Source of the DNA: Couchioplanes caeruleus
GTDB taxonomy: Bacteria; Actinomycetota; Actinomycetes; Mycobacteriales; Micromonosporaceae
Reading direction: 5' to 3'
NCBI RefSeq assembly: GCF_023499255.1
Contig: NZ_CP092183.1
Location: 441,501-505,500 of the forward strand
Length of the DNA: 64,000 nucleotides
Positions 8,511 to 17,196 of the stretch are shown here, in pieces. A program made the translations under genes and the position numbers. The notes below the pieces were generated by a model. It saw nothing but the letters and a program-made list of their open reading frames with translations. It was not told where the DNA came from and ran no database searches. How positions within the stretch are numbered: position 1 is the first letter of the stretch; each line of letters begins with the position of its first letter.

Positions 8511-9578
8511 ATGCCAACCCGTGATCCGGTCGCCGACCTGCGGCGCATCGCGTTCCTGCTGGAACGGGCCAACGAGGCGACCTACCGCGTCCGCGCGTTC
8601 CGGTCGGCGGCCGCGACGGTCGCGGCGTTGCCCGCCGCGGAGCTTGCCGAGCGTACGGCCGGGGGCACGCTGGCCAAGCTGCCCGGCGTCGGGGACGTGA
8701 CCGCCCGGTGCATCGCCGAGTCGCTCGCCGGCGAGGAGCCGGTGTACCTGCGCCGGCTCGAGACCACGGAGGGCACCGACCTGAAGGGCGCGGCCGCCGC
8801 CCTGCGCCAGGCGTTGCGCGGCGACTGCCACGCCCACTCCGACTGGTCGGACGGCGGCTCGCCGATCGAGGAGATGGCGCTCGCCGCGGTCGAGGTCGGC
8901 CACGAGTACCTCGTGCTCACCGACCACTCCCCACGGCTGACCGTCGCGCGCGGGCTGACCGCCGAGCGGCTGCGCAAACAGCTCGACTACGTGGAACGGC
9001 TGAACGAGGCGCTGCCCGACGGCTTCCGCATCCTCACCGGCATCGAGGTCGACATCCTCGCCGACGGTTCGCTCGATCAGGAGGACGAGCTGCTCGCCCG
9101 CCTCGACGTGGTGGTCGGGTCGGTGCACAGCAACCTGCGCGAGGAGTCGCCGAAGATGACGCGCCGGATGCTGGCCGCCATCGCCAACCCGCACCTCGAC
9201 ATCCTCGGGCACATGACCGGGCGCAAGGTGTCCGCGGGCGGCGAGGGGGACCGGGCGCACCGCGGCGGGCGCACCCGGCCGCCCAGCACGTTCGACCTGG
9301 AGAAGGTGCTCGCCGCCTGCGTCGAGCACGGCAAGGCCGTGGAGATCAACTCGCGGCCGGACCGGCTCGATCCGCCGAAGCGGATGCTCACCGTCGCGGT
9401 CGAGGCCGGGTGCCTCTTCAGCATCGACACCGACGCGCACGCGCCGGGACAGCTCGACTGGCAACGGTACGGGTGTGAGCGCGCGGCGCTGTGCGGCGTA
9501 CCGGCCGACCGGGTCGTGAACACGTGGTCGGCCGAGCGCCTGCTCGAGTGGACGGCGGGTCACCCGGCGGCGGAATAG
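8511..9578 (+). CDS. PHP domain phosphoesterase with PolX-like helix-hairpin-helix N-terminus
   Basis: 355 residues. The N-terminal 100 residues hold a helix-hairpin-helix of the PolX type (LAKLPGVGDVTARCIAESL). The PHP domain has DCHAHSDWSDG, then VLTDHSP, GIEVDIL, VVGSVHSN, a HMTGR segment and a final DTDAHAPGQ; together these give the metal ligands of a PHP active site. The fold is like the exonuclease/phosphatase half of bacterial PolX without the polymerase. A short basic insert (GGEGDRAHRGGRTR) follows HMTGRK. The ATG at 8511 sits 7 nt after TACGCT, fitting a leaderless transcript; an in-frame GTG at 8490 with a GGAGGG site is the alternative start. Confidence 0.85.
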   Translation: MPTRDPVADLRRIAFLLERANEATYRVRAFRSAAATVAALPAAELAERTAGGTLAKLPGVGDVTARCIAESLAGEEPVYLRRLETTEGTDLKGAAAALRQALRGDCHAHSDWSDGGSPIEEMALAAVEVGHEYLVLTDHSPRLTVARGLTAERLRKQLDYVERLNEALPDGFRILTGIEVDILADGSLDQEDELLARLDVVVGSVHSNLREESPKMTRRMLAAIANPHLDILGHMTGRKVSAGGEGDRAHRGGRTRPPSTFDLEKVLAACVEHGKAVEINSRPDRLDPPKRMLTVAVEAGCLFSIDTDAHAPGQLDWQRYGCERAALCGVPADRVVNTWSAERLLEWTAGHPAAE

Positions 9579-9617
9579 GTCCAGCAGATTGTCGGGGGTC
9601 TCCCGTAGGGTCGGCGC

Positions 9618-11288
9618 GTGGGACAGATTGATGACCTCGCCAACCGCTACGTCGACGAATGGGCGCCGCTCAACCCGACCGGCGCCACCTTCATCGGGGT
9701 GCCCGGACACGACCACGAGCTGGACGACCTGTCGCCCGAGGGCTTCGCCGCCCAGGCCGAGCTCGTCCGCCGCACCCTCGCCGAGCTGGACCCGATCGAC
9801 CCGGAGACCGAGGCCGAGAACGTCGCCAAGGACGCCATGCAGGAGCGGCTCGGCCTCGACCTGGCCCGCTACGAGTCCGGCGACACGGCCAGCGAGATCA
9901 ACGTCATCTCCAGCGCGGTGCACGGCCTGCGGATGGTCTTCGACCTGATGCCGGTGCAGGGCGAGGAGGCGCTGGCCAACATCGCCGCCCGGCTCGGCGC
10001 GTTCCCCCGTGCCCTCCAGCAGTACGAGCGCACGCTGCTCGAGGAGGCCCGCCGCGGCAACGCCAGCGCGCGCGTCCAGCTGCTCGAGGTCGCCGAGCAG
10101 TGCGCCGCGTGGACGGACCCCCAGCGCGACAACTTCTTCCACAACCTCGCCGACGGGCTCGGTGCCGAGGGCGCGCTGCTGGCCGACCTGCAACGCAACG
10201 CGGCGGCGGCCACGGCGGCCACGGCGGGTTTCGGGCAGTTCCTGCGCACCGAGCTGGCGCCGTACGGGCGCGACAAGCAGGCGGCGGGACCCGAACGGTA
10301 CGCCCGCGCCTCCCAGTACTTCCTCGGCGCGAAGGTCGACCAGGAGGAGACGTACGCCTGGGGCTTCGAGGAACTCGCCCGGCTGGAGCGCGAGATGCGC
10401 GCGGTCGCCGCCGAGATCGCGGGCCCCGGCGCCACGGTGGACCGCGCGGTGGAGGTGCTCGACGCCGACCCCGCCCGGCGGATCCCGGGCAAGGAGGCGT
10501 TCCGCGACTGGATGCAGTCCGTCGCCGACAAGGCGGTCAGCGAGCTCAACGGCACCCACTTCGAAATCCCCCCGGCGGTCCGCACCGTCGAGGCGTGCCT
10601 GGCCCCCACCAGCGACGGCGGCATCTACTACACCGCGCCGAGCGAGGACTTCAGCCGCCCGGGCCGCATGTGGTGGGCGGTCCCGGAGGGTCAGACCGAG
10701 TTCTCGACCTGGCGCGAGACGTCGACGGTCTACCACGAGGGCGTGCCCGGCCATCACCTCCAGATCGGCCAGACCATCCAGCGCGCCGACCTGCTCAACC
10801 GCTGGCAGCGGCTGCTCTGCTGGTGCTCCGGCCACGGCGAGGGCTGGGCCCTGTACGCCGAACGCCTCATGGACGACCTCGGCTACCTCGCCGACCCGGG
10901 CGACCGCCTCGGCATGCTCGACAACCAGGCCCTGCGCGCCACCCGCGTCATCGTCGACATCGGCATGCACCTCGAGCTGGAGATCCCCCGCGACAACCCG
11001 TTCGGCTTCCACCCGGGCGAACGCTGGACGCCGGAGCTGGGCTGGGAGTTCCTCCGCCAGCACTGCCGCATGCAGGAGGACGTGCTGCGCTTCGAGTGGA
11101 AGCGCTATCTGGGCTGGCCGGGCCAGGCGCCGTCGTACAAGGTGGGCGAGCGCATCTGGCTCCAGGCGCGCGAGGACGCCAAGGCCCGCAAGGGTGCGGC
11201 GTTCAACCTCAAGGACTTCCACCGGGATGCGCTGAACCTGGGATCGCTGGGCCTGGACCCGCTGCGCAAGGCCCTCGCCCGCCTCTGA
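9618..11288 (+). CDS. DUF885 family zinc-metallopeptidase-like protein
   Basis: 556 residues, the usual length for DUF885. The gluzincin-like motif YHEGVPGHH (H at about 373) is the hallmark; downstream GEGWALYAERLMDDLG carries the second family signature. No signal peptide is seen, so it is likely cytoplasmic. The family is taken to be peptidases on structural grounds, and the substrate is unknown. The GTG start is 6 nt after TAGGGT, consistent with a leaderless mRNA. The gene is followed by a GC-rich tandem repeat rather than an obvious terminator. Confidence 0.85.
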   Translation: MGQIDDLANRYVDEWAPLNPTGATFIGVPGHDHELDDLSPEGFAAQAELVRRTLAELDPIDPETEAENVAKDAMQERLGLDLARYESGDTASEINVISSAVHGLRMVFDLMPVQGEEALANIAARLGAFPRALQQYERTLLEEARRGNASARVQLLEVAEQCAAWTDPQRDNFFHNLADGLGAEGALLADLQRNAAAATAATAGFGQFLRTELAPYGRDKQAAGPERYARASQYFLGAKVDQEETYAWGFEELARLEREMRAVAAEIAGPGATVDRAVEVLDADPARRIPGKEAFRDWMQSVADKAVSELNGTHFEIPPAVRTVEACLAPTSDGGIYYTAPSEDFSRPGRMWWAVPEGQTEFSTWRETSTVYHEGVPGHHLQIGQTIQRADLLNRWQRLLCWCSGHGEGWALYAERLMDDLGYLADPGDRLGMLDNQALRATRVIVDIGMHLELEIPRDNPFGFHPGERWTPELGWEFLRQHCRMQEDVLRFEWKRYLGWPGQAPSYKVGERIWLQAREDAKARKGAAFNLKDFHRDALNLGSLGLDPLRKALARL

Positions 11289-11345
11289 GCGGACGCCCGG
11301 GCGAGCCCCCGGCCGCGGGCTGGGCGGGGTGGCCAGCCGGGTGCC

Positions 11346-11440
11346 GGGCGGTTGGTCGCGCCGTGGGCCGGGCGGTTGGTCGCGCCGTGGGCTGGGCGGT
11401 TGGTCGCGCCGTGGGCTGGGCGGGTGGCCGGGCGCGGGCT
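11346..11440. repeat. 24-bp tandem repeat, three exact-length copies plus a degenerate one
   Basis: Unit GGGCGGTTGGTCGCGCCGTG plus GGCC or GGCT starts at 11346, 11370 and 11394, with a decayed fourth copy after 11418. It lies in the 240 bp between the DUF885 gene and mtnA. No gene is seen in that space. The period is a multiple of 3, so reading frames pass through it, but the products are pure repeats. Confidence 0.85.
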
Positions 11441-11527
11441 GGGCTTGTGGGCGGCCGTGGGGTGGCCGGCCGCGGGCGGGCGGCGCTGTGCGGTCGTTGC
11501 CGTCGGCGGGTCGATAGGCTGCGGCGC

Positions 11528-12490
11528 ATGCGGACCATTGACTGGGTGGACGGGGCCGTCGAGCTCATCGATCAGACCGCTCTCCCCGGTGAGCTGCGTA
11601 TCCTCCGCGTCACCTCGGTCGCCGACCTGGTCGCCGCGATCCGGTCGTTGGCAGTGCGGGGTGCCCCGGCGCTCGGGGTGGCCGGCGCCTTCGGGGTCGT
11701 GCTCGCGGCGCGGGAGTTCGCCGATGACCCGGCGGGGCTCGCCGCGGCCGTACGCGATGTCGAAGTGGCCCGGCCCACCGCCGTGAACCTCGCCCGCGGG
11801 GTGCGCAGGGCCGCCGCGCGGCTCGAGGACGGGTTCGACGGCGTCCTCGCCGAGGCGTGCGCGGTGCGCGACGAGGAGATCGCCGCGTCCGCCGCGATGG
11901 CCGCGCTCGGCGCCGACCTCATGGTGGATCTGTGCGGCGGGCCGCCCCGGGTGCTGACCCACTGCAACACCGGCGGGCTGGCCGCGGTGGTCGGCGGGAC
12001 CGCCCTCGGGGTGGTGGTGGAGCTGCAGCGGCGTGGCTCCCTGGCCGGGGTGATCGCCAGCGAGACCCGGCCGTTGCTGCAGGGCGCCCGGCTCACCGCC
12101 TGGGAGCTGGAGCAGGCCGGGATCGAGTTCCGGGTCGCGGTGGACTCGGCCGGCCCGTTCCTGCTGGCCCGCGGGGAGGCGGACGCGGTGATCCTCGGCG
12201 CCGACCGTATCTGCGCCAACGGTGACGTCATCAACAAGGTCGGCACGTACGCCCACGCCCTCGGCGCGCGGCGTGCCGGTGTGCCGTTCGTGGTGGTCGC
12301 GCCGGAGACGACCGTCGACCTGGACACCCCGGACGGCGCCGCGGTGGAGATCGAGGACCGGGGGGCGGCGGAGGTGACGGCGTACTGGGCGGCGGTCAAC
12401 CCGGCGTTCGACGTGACCCCGCACGACCTGGTCACGGCGATCGTCACGGACCGGCGGGTGATCCGGCTGGACCGGGGCGAGAAGCCCTGA
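11528..12490 (+). CDS. mtnA: S-methyl-5-thioribose-1-phosphate isomerase
   Basis: 320 residues. The enzyme converts methylthioribose-1-phosphate to methylthioribulose-1-phosphate in methionine salvage. Diagnostic segments are VRGAPALGVAGAFG near the N-terminus, THCNTGGLA (catalytic Cys at about 146) and GADRICANGDVINKVGTYAH (catalytic Asp at about 227). Members are near 340-370 residues, so this copy is slightly short, mainly at the C-terminus. The fold also resembles eIF2B-type subunits, but the Cys/Asp pair fits the isomerase. TAGGCT lies 7 nt before the ATG (leaderless pattern). No other salvage gene is adjacent; the purine nucleoside phosphorylase at 18.4 kb is a possible functional neighbour. 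Confidence 0.92.
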   Translation: MRTIDWVDGAVELIDQTALPGELRILRVTSVADLVAAIRSLAVRGAPALGVAGAFGVVLAAREFADDPAGLAAAVRDVEVARPTAVNLARGVRRAAARLEDGFDGVLAEACAVRDEEIAASAAMAALGADLMVDLCGGPPRVLTHCNTGGLAAVVGGTALGVVVELQRRGSLAGVIASETRPLLQGARLTAWELEQAGIEFRVAVDSAGPFLLARGEADAVILGADRICANGDVINKVGTYAHALGARRAGVPFVVVAPETTVDLDTPDGAAVEIEDRGAAEVTAYWAAVNPAFDVTPHDLVTAIVTDRRVIRLDRGEKP

Positions 12491-12496
12491 CCCACG

Positions 12497-12755
12497 GAAA
12501 GCGCGGCCCGGCTGCGGGAAGCGCGCGCCGGCTGCGGAAGGCGCGGGCGACGGAAGGTGCCGGCTGCGGGAATCGGGGGCCGGCTGCGGAATGCGCGGGC
12601 GACGGAAGGCGCCGGCTGCGGGGAGCGCGGGTCGCGGGCGGTGCCGGCTGCGGGGAGCGCGGGCGGTCCCGGCTGCGCGGGGAGCCCGGGTCGCGCGGGC
12701 GGTGCCGGCTGCGGGCGATGGAGGCCGCGCACGGCGGGGCGGCGCGGGCCGTGGA
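12497..12755. repeat. Degenerate GC-rich repeat tract after mtnA
   Basis: The space behind mtnA is built of loosely repeated pieces such as GCCGGCTGCGG, GCGCGGGCGACGGAAGG and GGGAGCGCGGG. Period is irregular and copies are decayed, unlike the exact tandem repeats elsewhere in the window. No protein-coding signal is seen in it. Confidence 0.7.
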
Positions 12756-12923
12756 TCAGTTGGCGAGGCGGCGCCGGTTGGCGATCAGTTCGCGGATGCG
12801 GGCGCCGCGCAGGCGGTGTGGCTGGCTCAGCTCGCGGGCCGACTTCGCGTCTGCCAGAGCCGCGAGGAGCTCGAGCCGGCGGCGGCGACGGTCGGGGTCG
12901 AGTCGCTGCGGTACGTGGGCCAT
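12756..12923 (-). CDS. Small basic hypothetical protein
   Basis: 55 residues, arginine-rich and helical: MAHVPQRLDPDRRRRRLELL, then an ARELSQPHRLRGARIRELIA segment that could be a small helix-turn-helix. No family recognised. The start is chosen at the ATG that follows CACTCT by 6 nt, resembling the leaderless starts of neighbours; a longer frame exists upstream but its sequence is not protein-like. It is encoded toward the mtnA repeat tract. Confidence 0.5.
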   Translation of the reverse strand: MAHVPQRLDPDRRRRRLELLAALADAKSARELSQPHRLRGARIRELIANRRRLAN

Positions 12924-13026
12924 GGGCCGAGAGTGCCCAAGCCGCTCGGCCTTCGTCAAGGGCGAGTGCGTTGCGCCACCGTAGCCGTACGGTTCGTCAA
13001 TGACAGACCGCCGCAGAGCTGGACAT

Positions 13027-13413
13027 TCACCACAGCGGCCAGTCGTTCGTAGTGATCCACCTCGCACCGACGACACCGGCGGTTATCGATAGGCCGACGC
13101 CGCTGGCGAGGGCCACGCCGACGGCCACGCCGCGGTCGCCGAGGATGGTCAGCACGGCCGCCGCGATCCACGCCGACACCGCCGCGCCGATGGTCCACCA
13201 TGCGTAGCCGAACAGATCCCGGCCGAGGCTGCCGAAGAGCGTGAACCAGAGCGCCGCCGCGCCGGCGCCGCTGAGCAACGGGGCCGTGCGGATGCGGTGC
13301 GTCTCCCGGTACGTCGGGCGGGGCGGCAGGCCGGGCAACGCCTCAGGCGGGCGTACGGGCGGCAGCCATCCCGCCGGCGGCGTCGTCCCGCCCCATCCCG
13401 CGTGCTCGCTCAT
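13027..13413 (-). CDS. Small membrane protein with proline-rich N-terminus
   Basis: 128 residues. The first 45 are cytoplasm-like and rich in G, P and W (GWGGTTPPAGWLPPVRPPEA). Three predicted TM segments follow: LLSGAGAAALWFTLFGSL, YAWWTIGAAVSAWIAAAVLT and GVAVGVALASGVGLSITAGV. The protein ends a few residues later (TNDWPLW). No catalytic motif is present and no function is claimed. It is divergent from the M23-like lipoprotein gene, with about 90 bp between them. Confidence 0.75.
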   Translation of the reverse strand: MSEHAGWGGTTPPAGWLPPVRPPEALPGLPPRPTYRETHRIRTAPLLSGAGAAALWFTLFGSLGRDLFGYAWWTIGAAVSAWIAAAVLTILGDRGVAVGVALASGVGLSITAGVVGARWITTNDWPLW

Positions 13414-13505
13414 GCGCGCCCTCCGTCGTCGACAAGGTGCCTCCCCGAACCCTATCCACCGGCTGCGGGTCTGCGGGCGCGGACAACTTCTGTCAGGATG
13501 GCGCG

Positions 13506-14246
13506 GTGCTTTCCCTGCGTACCCTCTCGGTCTTGACCGTCACCGCGCTCTCGCTCGCCGCCTGCGGCACGCCGGGCGACGGGCCGTCGACGGCCGCGAC
13601 GCCGCAGTTCGTGGAGCCCACTGCGACCACCGCGGCGCCCGTGGAGTCCGCGGCCCCGCCCGCCGCCGCCGGTAAGGTCGTCACGCCCGCGACGCCGTCG
13701 AAGACGCCGGCCAAGCCGCGGGCGACCGCCCCGCTGAGCGTGAGGTACGTCTTCCCGGTGAAGGCGTCGAACGTGGCGTACCACCCGACGCACTCGAAGT
13801 ATCCGGCGACCGACATCTTCGCCGACTGCGGCGAGAAGGTCGTGGCGACGACCAGCGGCGTGGTGCTCGAGATCAGCCTCAAGGACGAGTACGTGAAGGG
13901 CCGCCCCGACGGTCCGCTGAACGGCGGCCTGTCGGTCTCGCTGCTCGGCGACGACGGCGTGCGCTACTACGGATCGCACCTGAGCAAGGTTCTGACGGGC
14001 ATCAAGAAGGGCGTCCGGGTCAAGGCGGGCCAGCAGCTCGGCAAGGTCGGCCACACCGGCAACGCCAACGGCGTCTGCCACCTGCACTACGGCATCTCGC
14101 CGCCGTGCGCGCGGGTCGGCGACTGGAAGGTGCGCCGCGGCGTGATCTGGCCTGCGCCGTACCTGGACTCCTGGCGCAAGAACGGCAACAAGAGCCCGGT
14201 CGCGAAGGTCAAGGCCTGGAAGAACGCCCACAACTGCCAAGCCTGA
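13506..14246 (+). CDS. M23/LytM-like peptidase domain lipoprotein
   Basis: 246 residues. Lipoprotein signal with lipobox LAAC (Cys about 19), a 60-residue P/T/A-rich linker, then an M23 fold: HPTHSKYPATDIFADCG holds the first metal ligands (a variant spacing common in actinobacterial members), and CHLHYG the HxH ligands. Such domains cut peptide bridges in peptidoglycan or act as non-catalytic regulators of cell-wall enzymes. All expected metal ligands are visible, so activity is likely. The GTG start follows CAGGAT by 6 nt; an upstream extension lacks a signal peptide. Confidence 0.85.
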   Translation: MLSLRTLSVLTVTALSLAACGTPGDGPSTAATPQFVEPTATTAAPVESAAPPAAAGKVVTPATPSKTPAKPRATAPLSVRYVFPVKASNVAYHPTHSKYPATDIFADCGEKVVATTSGVVLEISLKDEYVKGRPDGPLNGGLSVSLLGDDGVRYYGSHLSKVLTGIKKGVRVKAGQQLGKVGHTGNANGVCHLHYGISPPCARVGDWKVRRGVIWPAPYLDSWRKNGNKSPVAKVKAWKNAHNCQA

Positions 14247-14294
14247 GGGTACGGGCACAGGGCCGCGACAACCGCAGGGCCGGGGCGGAACGCA

Positions 14295-14331
14295 ACAGGG
14301 CCGCACCCGTCGCCCGAGGATGCGGCCCTGT
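14295..14331. terminator. Perfect 11-bp hairpin between convergent genes
   Basis: ACAGGGCCGCA pairs with TGCGGCCCTGT around a 15-nt loop. It lies between the ends of the M23-like gene and the convergent propeller gene, so it can serve both strands, although neither side has a long T-run. Confidence 0.7.
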
Positions 14332-14344
14332 CCTGCGGTGAGGC

Positions 14345-15499
14345 TCAGCGGAACTGCGCGAGGCGTTTCTGGCTCACGCCGTTGATCGTGGTGAAGGCGC
14401 CGCCCGCGGCGAACGCCCCGAGCCCCGGGTTGACGGCCATGGTGAGCACACCCTCGATGCCGTTGGCGTTGGCGGTCCAGTCGCGCAGGTGGCCGTCGGC
14501 GACGTCCAGGGCCGCGAGCTTGACCCGCGGGTCCGAGCCGTCGAGGCAGACGCCCTGGGTTCCGGTACGCGCGGTGCGGCACGCGTTGTCGAAGTGCCCG
14601 CCGACGTAGACGGTGTCGCCGAGGCTGGTGATCGCCTGAGCGTCGCCGTCGAACGTCGCGCTCCACCGCTTGCCGCCGCTGAGGGTGTACGCGGTCGCCG
14701 TACCGCCCTGGCCGCCGTGCGCGGTGTAGACGCTGTCCGCCGTGACCGCGATGCCGAACACGATGACGGCCGGCTTCGGCTTGAACCCGGTGACGATCGC
14801 GCCCGACGTGGGGTTGAGGGCGACGAGGCGGTCGTACCCGCTGGTGCTGTTGACCTTGTGGAACTTGCCGCCGACGTAGACCCGGCCGGACGCCGTGGCG
14901 AACGTCTCCACCTGGTCGTCGACCGTCGGCTTCCAGCTGCCGTCCAGCGCGCCGGTGAGCAGGTCGAAGGCGGCGAGCCGGGTCCGCACCTGGCCGCTGA
15001 CCTTGGTGATCGTGCCGCCGACGTACAGCCGGCCGTTCGCGGCGGCGAGGGCGTACGGCTTGCCGTCGATCGCGTGCTTGAACGTGCTGGAGACCGCGCC
15101 GCTGGTGGCGTCGAGCCGGGCGAGGCTGTCCCGCTTCTGCCCGCTGACGTACGTGAACTCGCCGCCGATGTACACACTCGACCCGCTGACCGCGATCGCC
15201 TTGACCCGGGCGTCCGCCGTGGGCGCCCACGGCAGGAGCTCGCCGGTGTACGCGTTCACCGCCGCCAGCCGGGTCCGGGCGATGCTCTTGCCCTTGACCA
15301 CCGCCGACGTGAAGTCGCCGCCCACGTAGATCGTGCCGCCCGAGTACGCGACCGCCCGTACCGTCCCGTTGAAGCCGGGCACCACGTCCGAGGACTGCGA
15401 CGGCGCGGCCTGCGCCGGCCCGGCGACCGTGGTGACCGCCACGACCAGCGCCCCGAGTACCATCATGCACTGCTTGCGAAGTTTGCCCCTGTACGTCAC
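14345..15499 (-). CDS. Secreted beta-propeller protein
   Basis: 384 residues with a Sec signal peptide (MVLGALVVAVTTVAGPAQAA, cleavage near residue 32). The mature part is a repeated blade of about 45 residues built on (I/V)YVGG(D/E/K/H)F, followed by a LA(A/R)(L/V)(D/N) strand and a TG(A/E)(L/I/V) turn; about six to seven copies are visible (TIYVGGDF, SVYIGGEF, RLYVGGTI, RVYVGGKF, TVYVGGHF). This is the delta-60/PQQ-like propeller style found in extracellular actinobacterial proteins; no catalytic residues are apparent. The GTG start follows TACGTT by 6 nt, so the transcript is probably leaderless. Confidence 0.82.
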   Translation of the reverse strand: MTYRGKLRKQCMMVLGALVVAVTTVAGPAQAAPSQSSDVVPGFNGTVRAVAYSGGTIYVGGDFTSAVVKGKSIARTRLAAVNAYTGELLPWAPTADARVKAIAVSGSSVYIGGEFTYVSGQKRDSLARLDATSGAVSSTFKHAIDGKPYALAAANGRLYVGGTITKVSGQVRTRLAAFDLLTGALDGSWKPTVDDQVETFATASGRVYVGGKFHKVNSTSGYDRLVALNPTSGAIVTGFKPKPAVIVFGIAVTADSVYTAHGGQGGTATAYTLSGGKRWSATFDGDAQAITSLGDTVYVGGHFDNACRTARTGTQGVCLDGSDPRVKLAALDVADGHLRDWTANANGIEGVLTMAVNPGLGAFAAGGAFTTINGVSQKRLAQFR

Positions 15500-15605
15500 G
15501 TCCCGAACGTAACCGTATTGACGTGGGTTATCTAGTGACGAAACGGACTAAAAGGCACACGTCCGTACGGCTGATGTGTCGCAGGGATGTGCGAGAGTCA
15601 CCGGC

Positions 15606-16574
15606 GTGAACGTCGCGGTCATCGGTCTCGGTCTCATCGGCGGCTCCCTCCTGCGCGCCCTCGCGGCCCGCGGCCACCACGTCACCGGCTATGACGTCAG
15701 CGAGGCGACCCGCCACGCAGCGGCCGAGGCGGCGGCGGAGCCGGGTGCCGACGGGCTCGGCTGGCGCGTCGCGGCTGACATCCCGGACGCCGTCGCGGAC
15801 GCCGAGCTCGTGGTGCTCGCCGTGCCACTGCCCGCGCTGCCGGTCGTCACGGCGGATCTCGCCGGGTTCACCGGGCTCATCACCGACGTCACCTCGGTCA
15901 AGGGCCCGGTGCGCGACCTGCTGAAGGGCCGCCGGTACGTCGGCGGCCACCCGATGGCCGGCAAGGAGTCGTCCAGCTTCCTCGCCTCCGACCCGGATCT
16001 CTTCGACGGCTGCGCGTGGGTCCTGTGCCTGGAGCCGGGCGAGACGGAGCTCGACGACTGGCTGCGCCTCGCCGCCCTGTACACCTCGATCGGGGCGCGG
16101 GTCGTGCCGGCCACGGCGGACGAGCACGACGAGGCCGTGGCCCGGATCAGCCACGTGCCGCACCTGCTGGCCGCCGCGCTGAGCGGCCTGATCGAGGGCA
16201 ATCCGCTGGCCGGGGCGCTGGCCGCCGGGTCGTTCCGGGACGGCACCCGGGTCGCGGCGACGCGCGCCGAGCTCATCGCGGCCATGTGCGGCGGCAACGC
16301 GGCGGCCGTACGCCGGGTTCTGGCCGAGGTGCTCGATCGCCTGGAGGCGTGCGACGCCGAGCTTGCGTCCCCGGACCCCGTGGCCGCCCTGACCTCGTCG
16401 TTGCGGCGGCCCGGTGAGCTGCGGCGGGCGTGGCCGGTCGCCGGTGGCGTGACCGTGCGGGTCGACCGCGAGGCCGGCGCCCTCCTGAACCTCGGCCGCG
16501 CGGGCGGCTGGCTCACCGATGCCGGCCCGGACCTCGTCGGGCAGCGGCCAGGAACTGACCGCAATGACTCCTAG
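15606..16574 (+). CDS. tyrA: Prephenate dehydrogenase
   Basis: 322 residues. It oxidises prephenate to 4-hydroxyphenylpyruvate in tyrosine synthesis. The NAD-binding fold begins at residue 2 (NVAVIGLGLIGGSLLRALAA), and the family motifs GHPMAGKE (His about 115, substrate/catalysis region) and ATADEHDEAVARISHVPHLLA (second catalytic helix) follow. No chorismate mutase or ACT domain is fused; the C-terminal helical part ends at 322. GTG is chosen because the Rossmann strand starts right after it. The neighbouring genes are unrelated to aromatic synthesis. Confidence 0.92.
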   Translation: MNVAVIGLGLIGGSLLRALAARGHHVTGYDVSEATRHAAAEAAAEPGADGLGWRVAADIPDAVADAELVVLAVPLPALPVVTADLAGFTGLITDVTSVKGPVRDLLKGRRYVGGHPMAGKESSSFLASDPDLFDGCAWVLCLEPGETELDDWLRLAALYTSIGARVVPATADEHDEAVARISHVPHLLAAALSGLIEGNPLAGALAAGSFRDGTRVAATRAELIAAMCGGNAAAVRRVLAEVLDRLEACDAELASPDPVAALTSSLRRPGELRRAWPVAGGVTVRVDREAGALLNLGRAGGWLTDAGPDLVGQRPGTDRNDS

Positions 16575-16611
16575 GGTGAGGGCGTAACCGCGAAACGAAC
16601 GGGAGACAGTC

Positions 16612-17196
16612 ATGCCGGGTCAGGTCGGAGCCATCAGCAACGAACGCGAGGGTCTGCTCGCCTACCTCGCGCACATGCGGTACGTCCTCAAGCTCACCGC
16701 GTACGGCCTCACGCCGGAACAGCTCCGTGCCACGCCGGCGGCCGGCACCCTCAGCGTGGGCGGCCTCATCAAGCACTGCTCGGCCACCGAGGAGGGCTGG
16801 ATCGACACCGTACGCCGGCAGCCGCAGAAGGTGGACTACGAGGCGTACAACGCGAACTTCCACCTCGCCGACGACGAGCCGATCGAGGCGGTCCTCGCCG
16901 AGTACGACCGCGTCGCGGCGAAGACGGAGGAGACGGTCGCCGGCATCGACGACCTCGGGCAGGCGGTGCCGGTGGACCACTCGGTGCCCTGGAACCCCAA
17001 GGACCTCGACAACTGGTCGGTGCGCTGGGTCCTGCTCCACCTCATCCAGGAGACGGCCCGCCACACCGGGCACGCCGACATCATCCGCGAGGCGATCGAC
17101 GGCGGGACGGCGTACCCGATCATGGCGGCGGCGGAGAACTGGCCGGACAGCCCCTGGATGCAGAAGTGGAAGCCGTCCGGCGACCAGCAGGCCTGA
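16612..17196 (+). CDS. DinB/DUF664 family protein, possibly mycothiol-dependent
   Basis: 194 residues forming a DinB-like four-helix bundle. Potential metal ligands are His58 (LIKHCSATEEGW) and the paired histidines of ETARHTGHADIIREAIDG, the classic DUF664 signature. Family members include mycothiol-dependent transferases and isomerases, but most, including this one, have no assigned substrate. GGGAGA lies 7 nt before the ATG. It follows tyrA by 37 nt on the same strand and could be read through from it, though the two have no known link. Confidence 0.85.
   Translation: MPGQVGAISNEREGLLAYLAHMRYVLKLTAYGLTPEQLRATPAAGTLSVGGLIKHCSATEEGWIDTVRRQPQKVDYEAYNANFHLADDEPIEAVLAEYDRVAAKTEETVAGIDDLGQAVPVDHSVPWNPKDLDNWSVRWVLLHLIQETARHTGHADIIREAIDGGTAYPIMAAAENWPDSPWMQKWKPSGDQQA

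Noticed and set aside
8286-11222. 978-residue minus-strand frame opposite the PHP and DUF885 genes
   Set aside because: Shadow of two well-supported genes; no recognisable domain or ribosome site.
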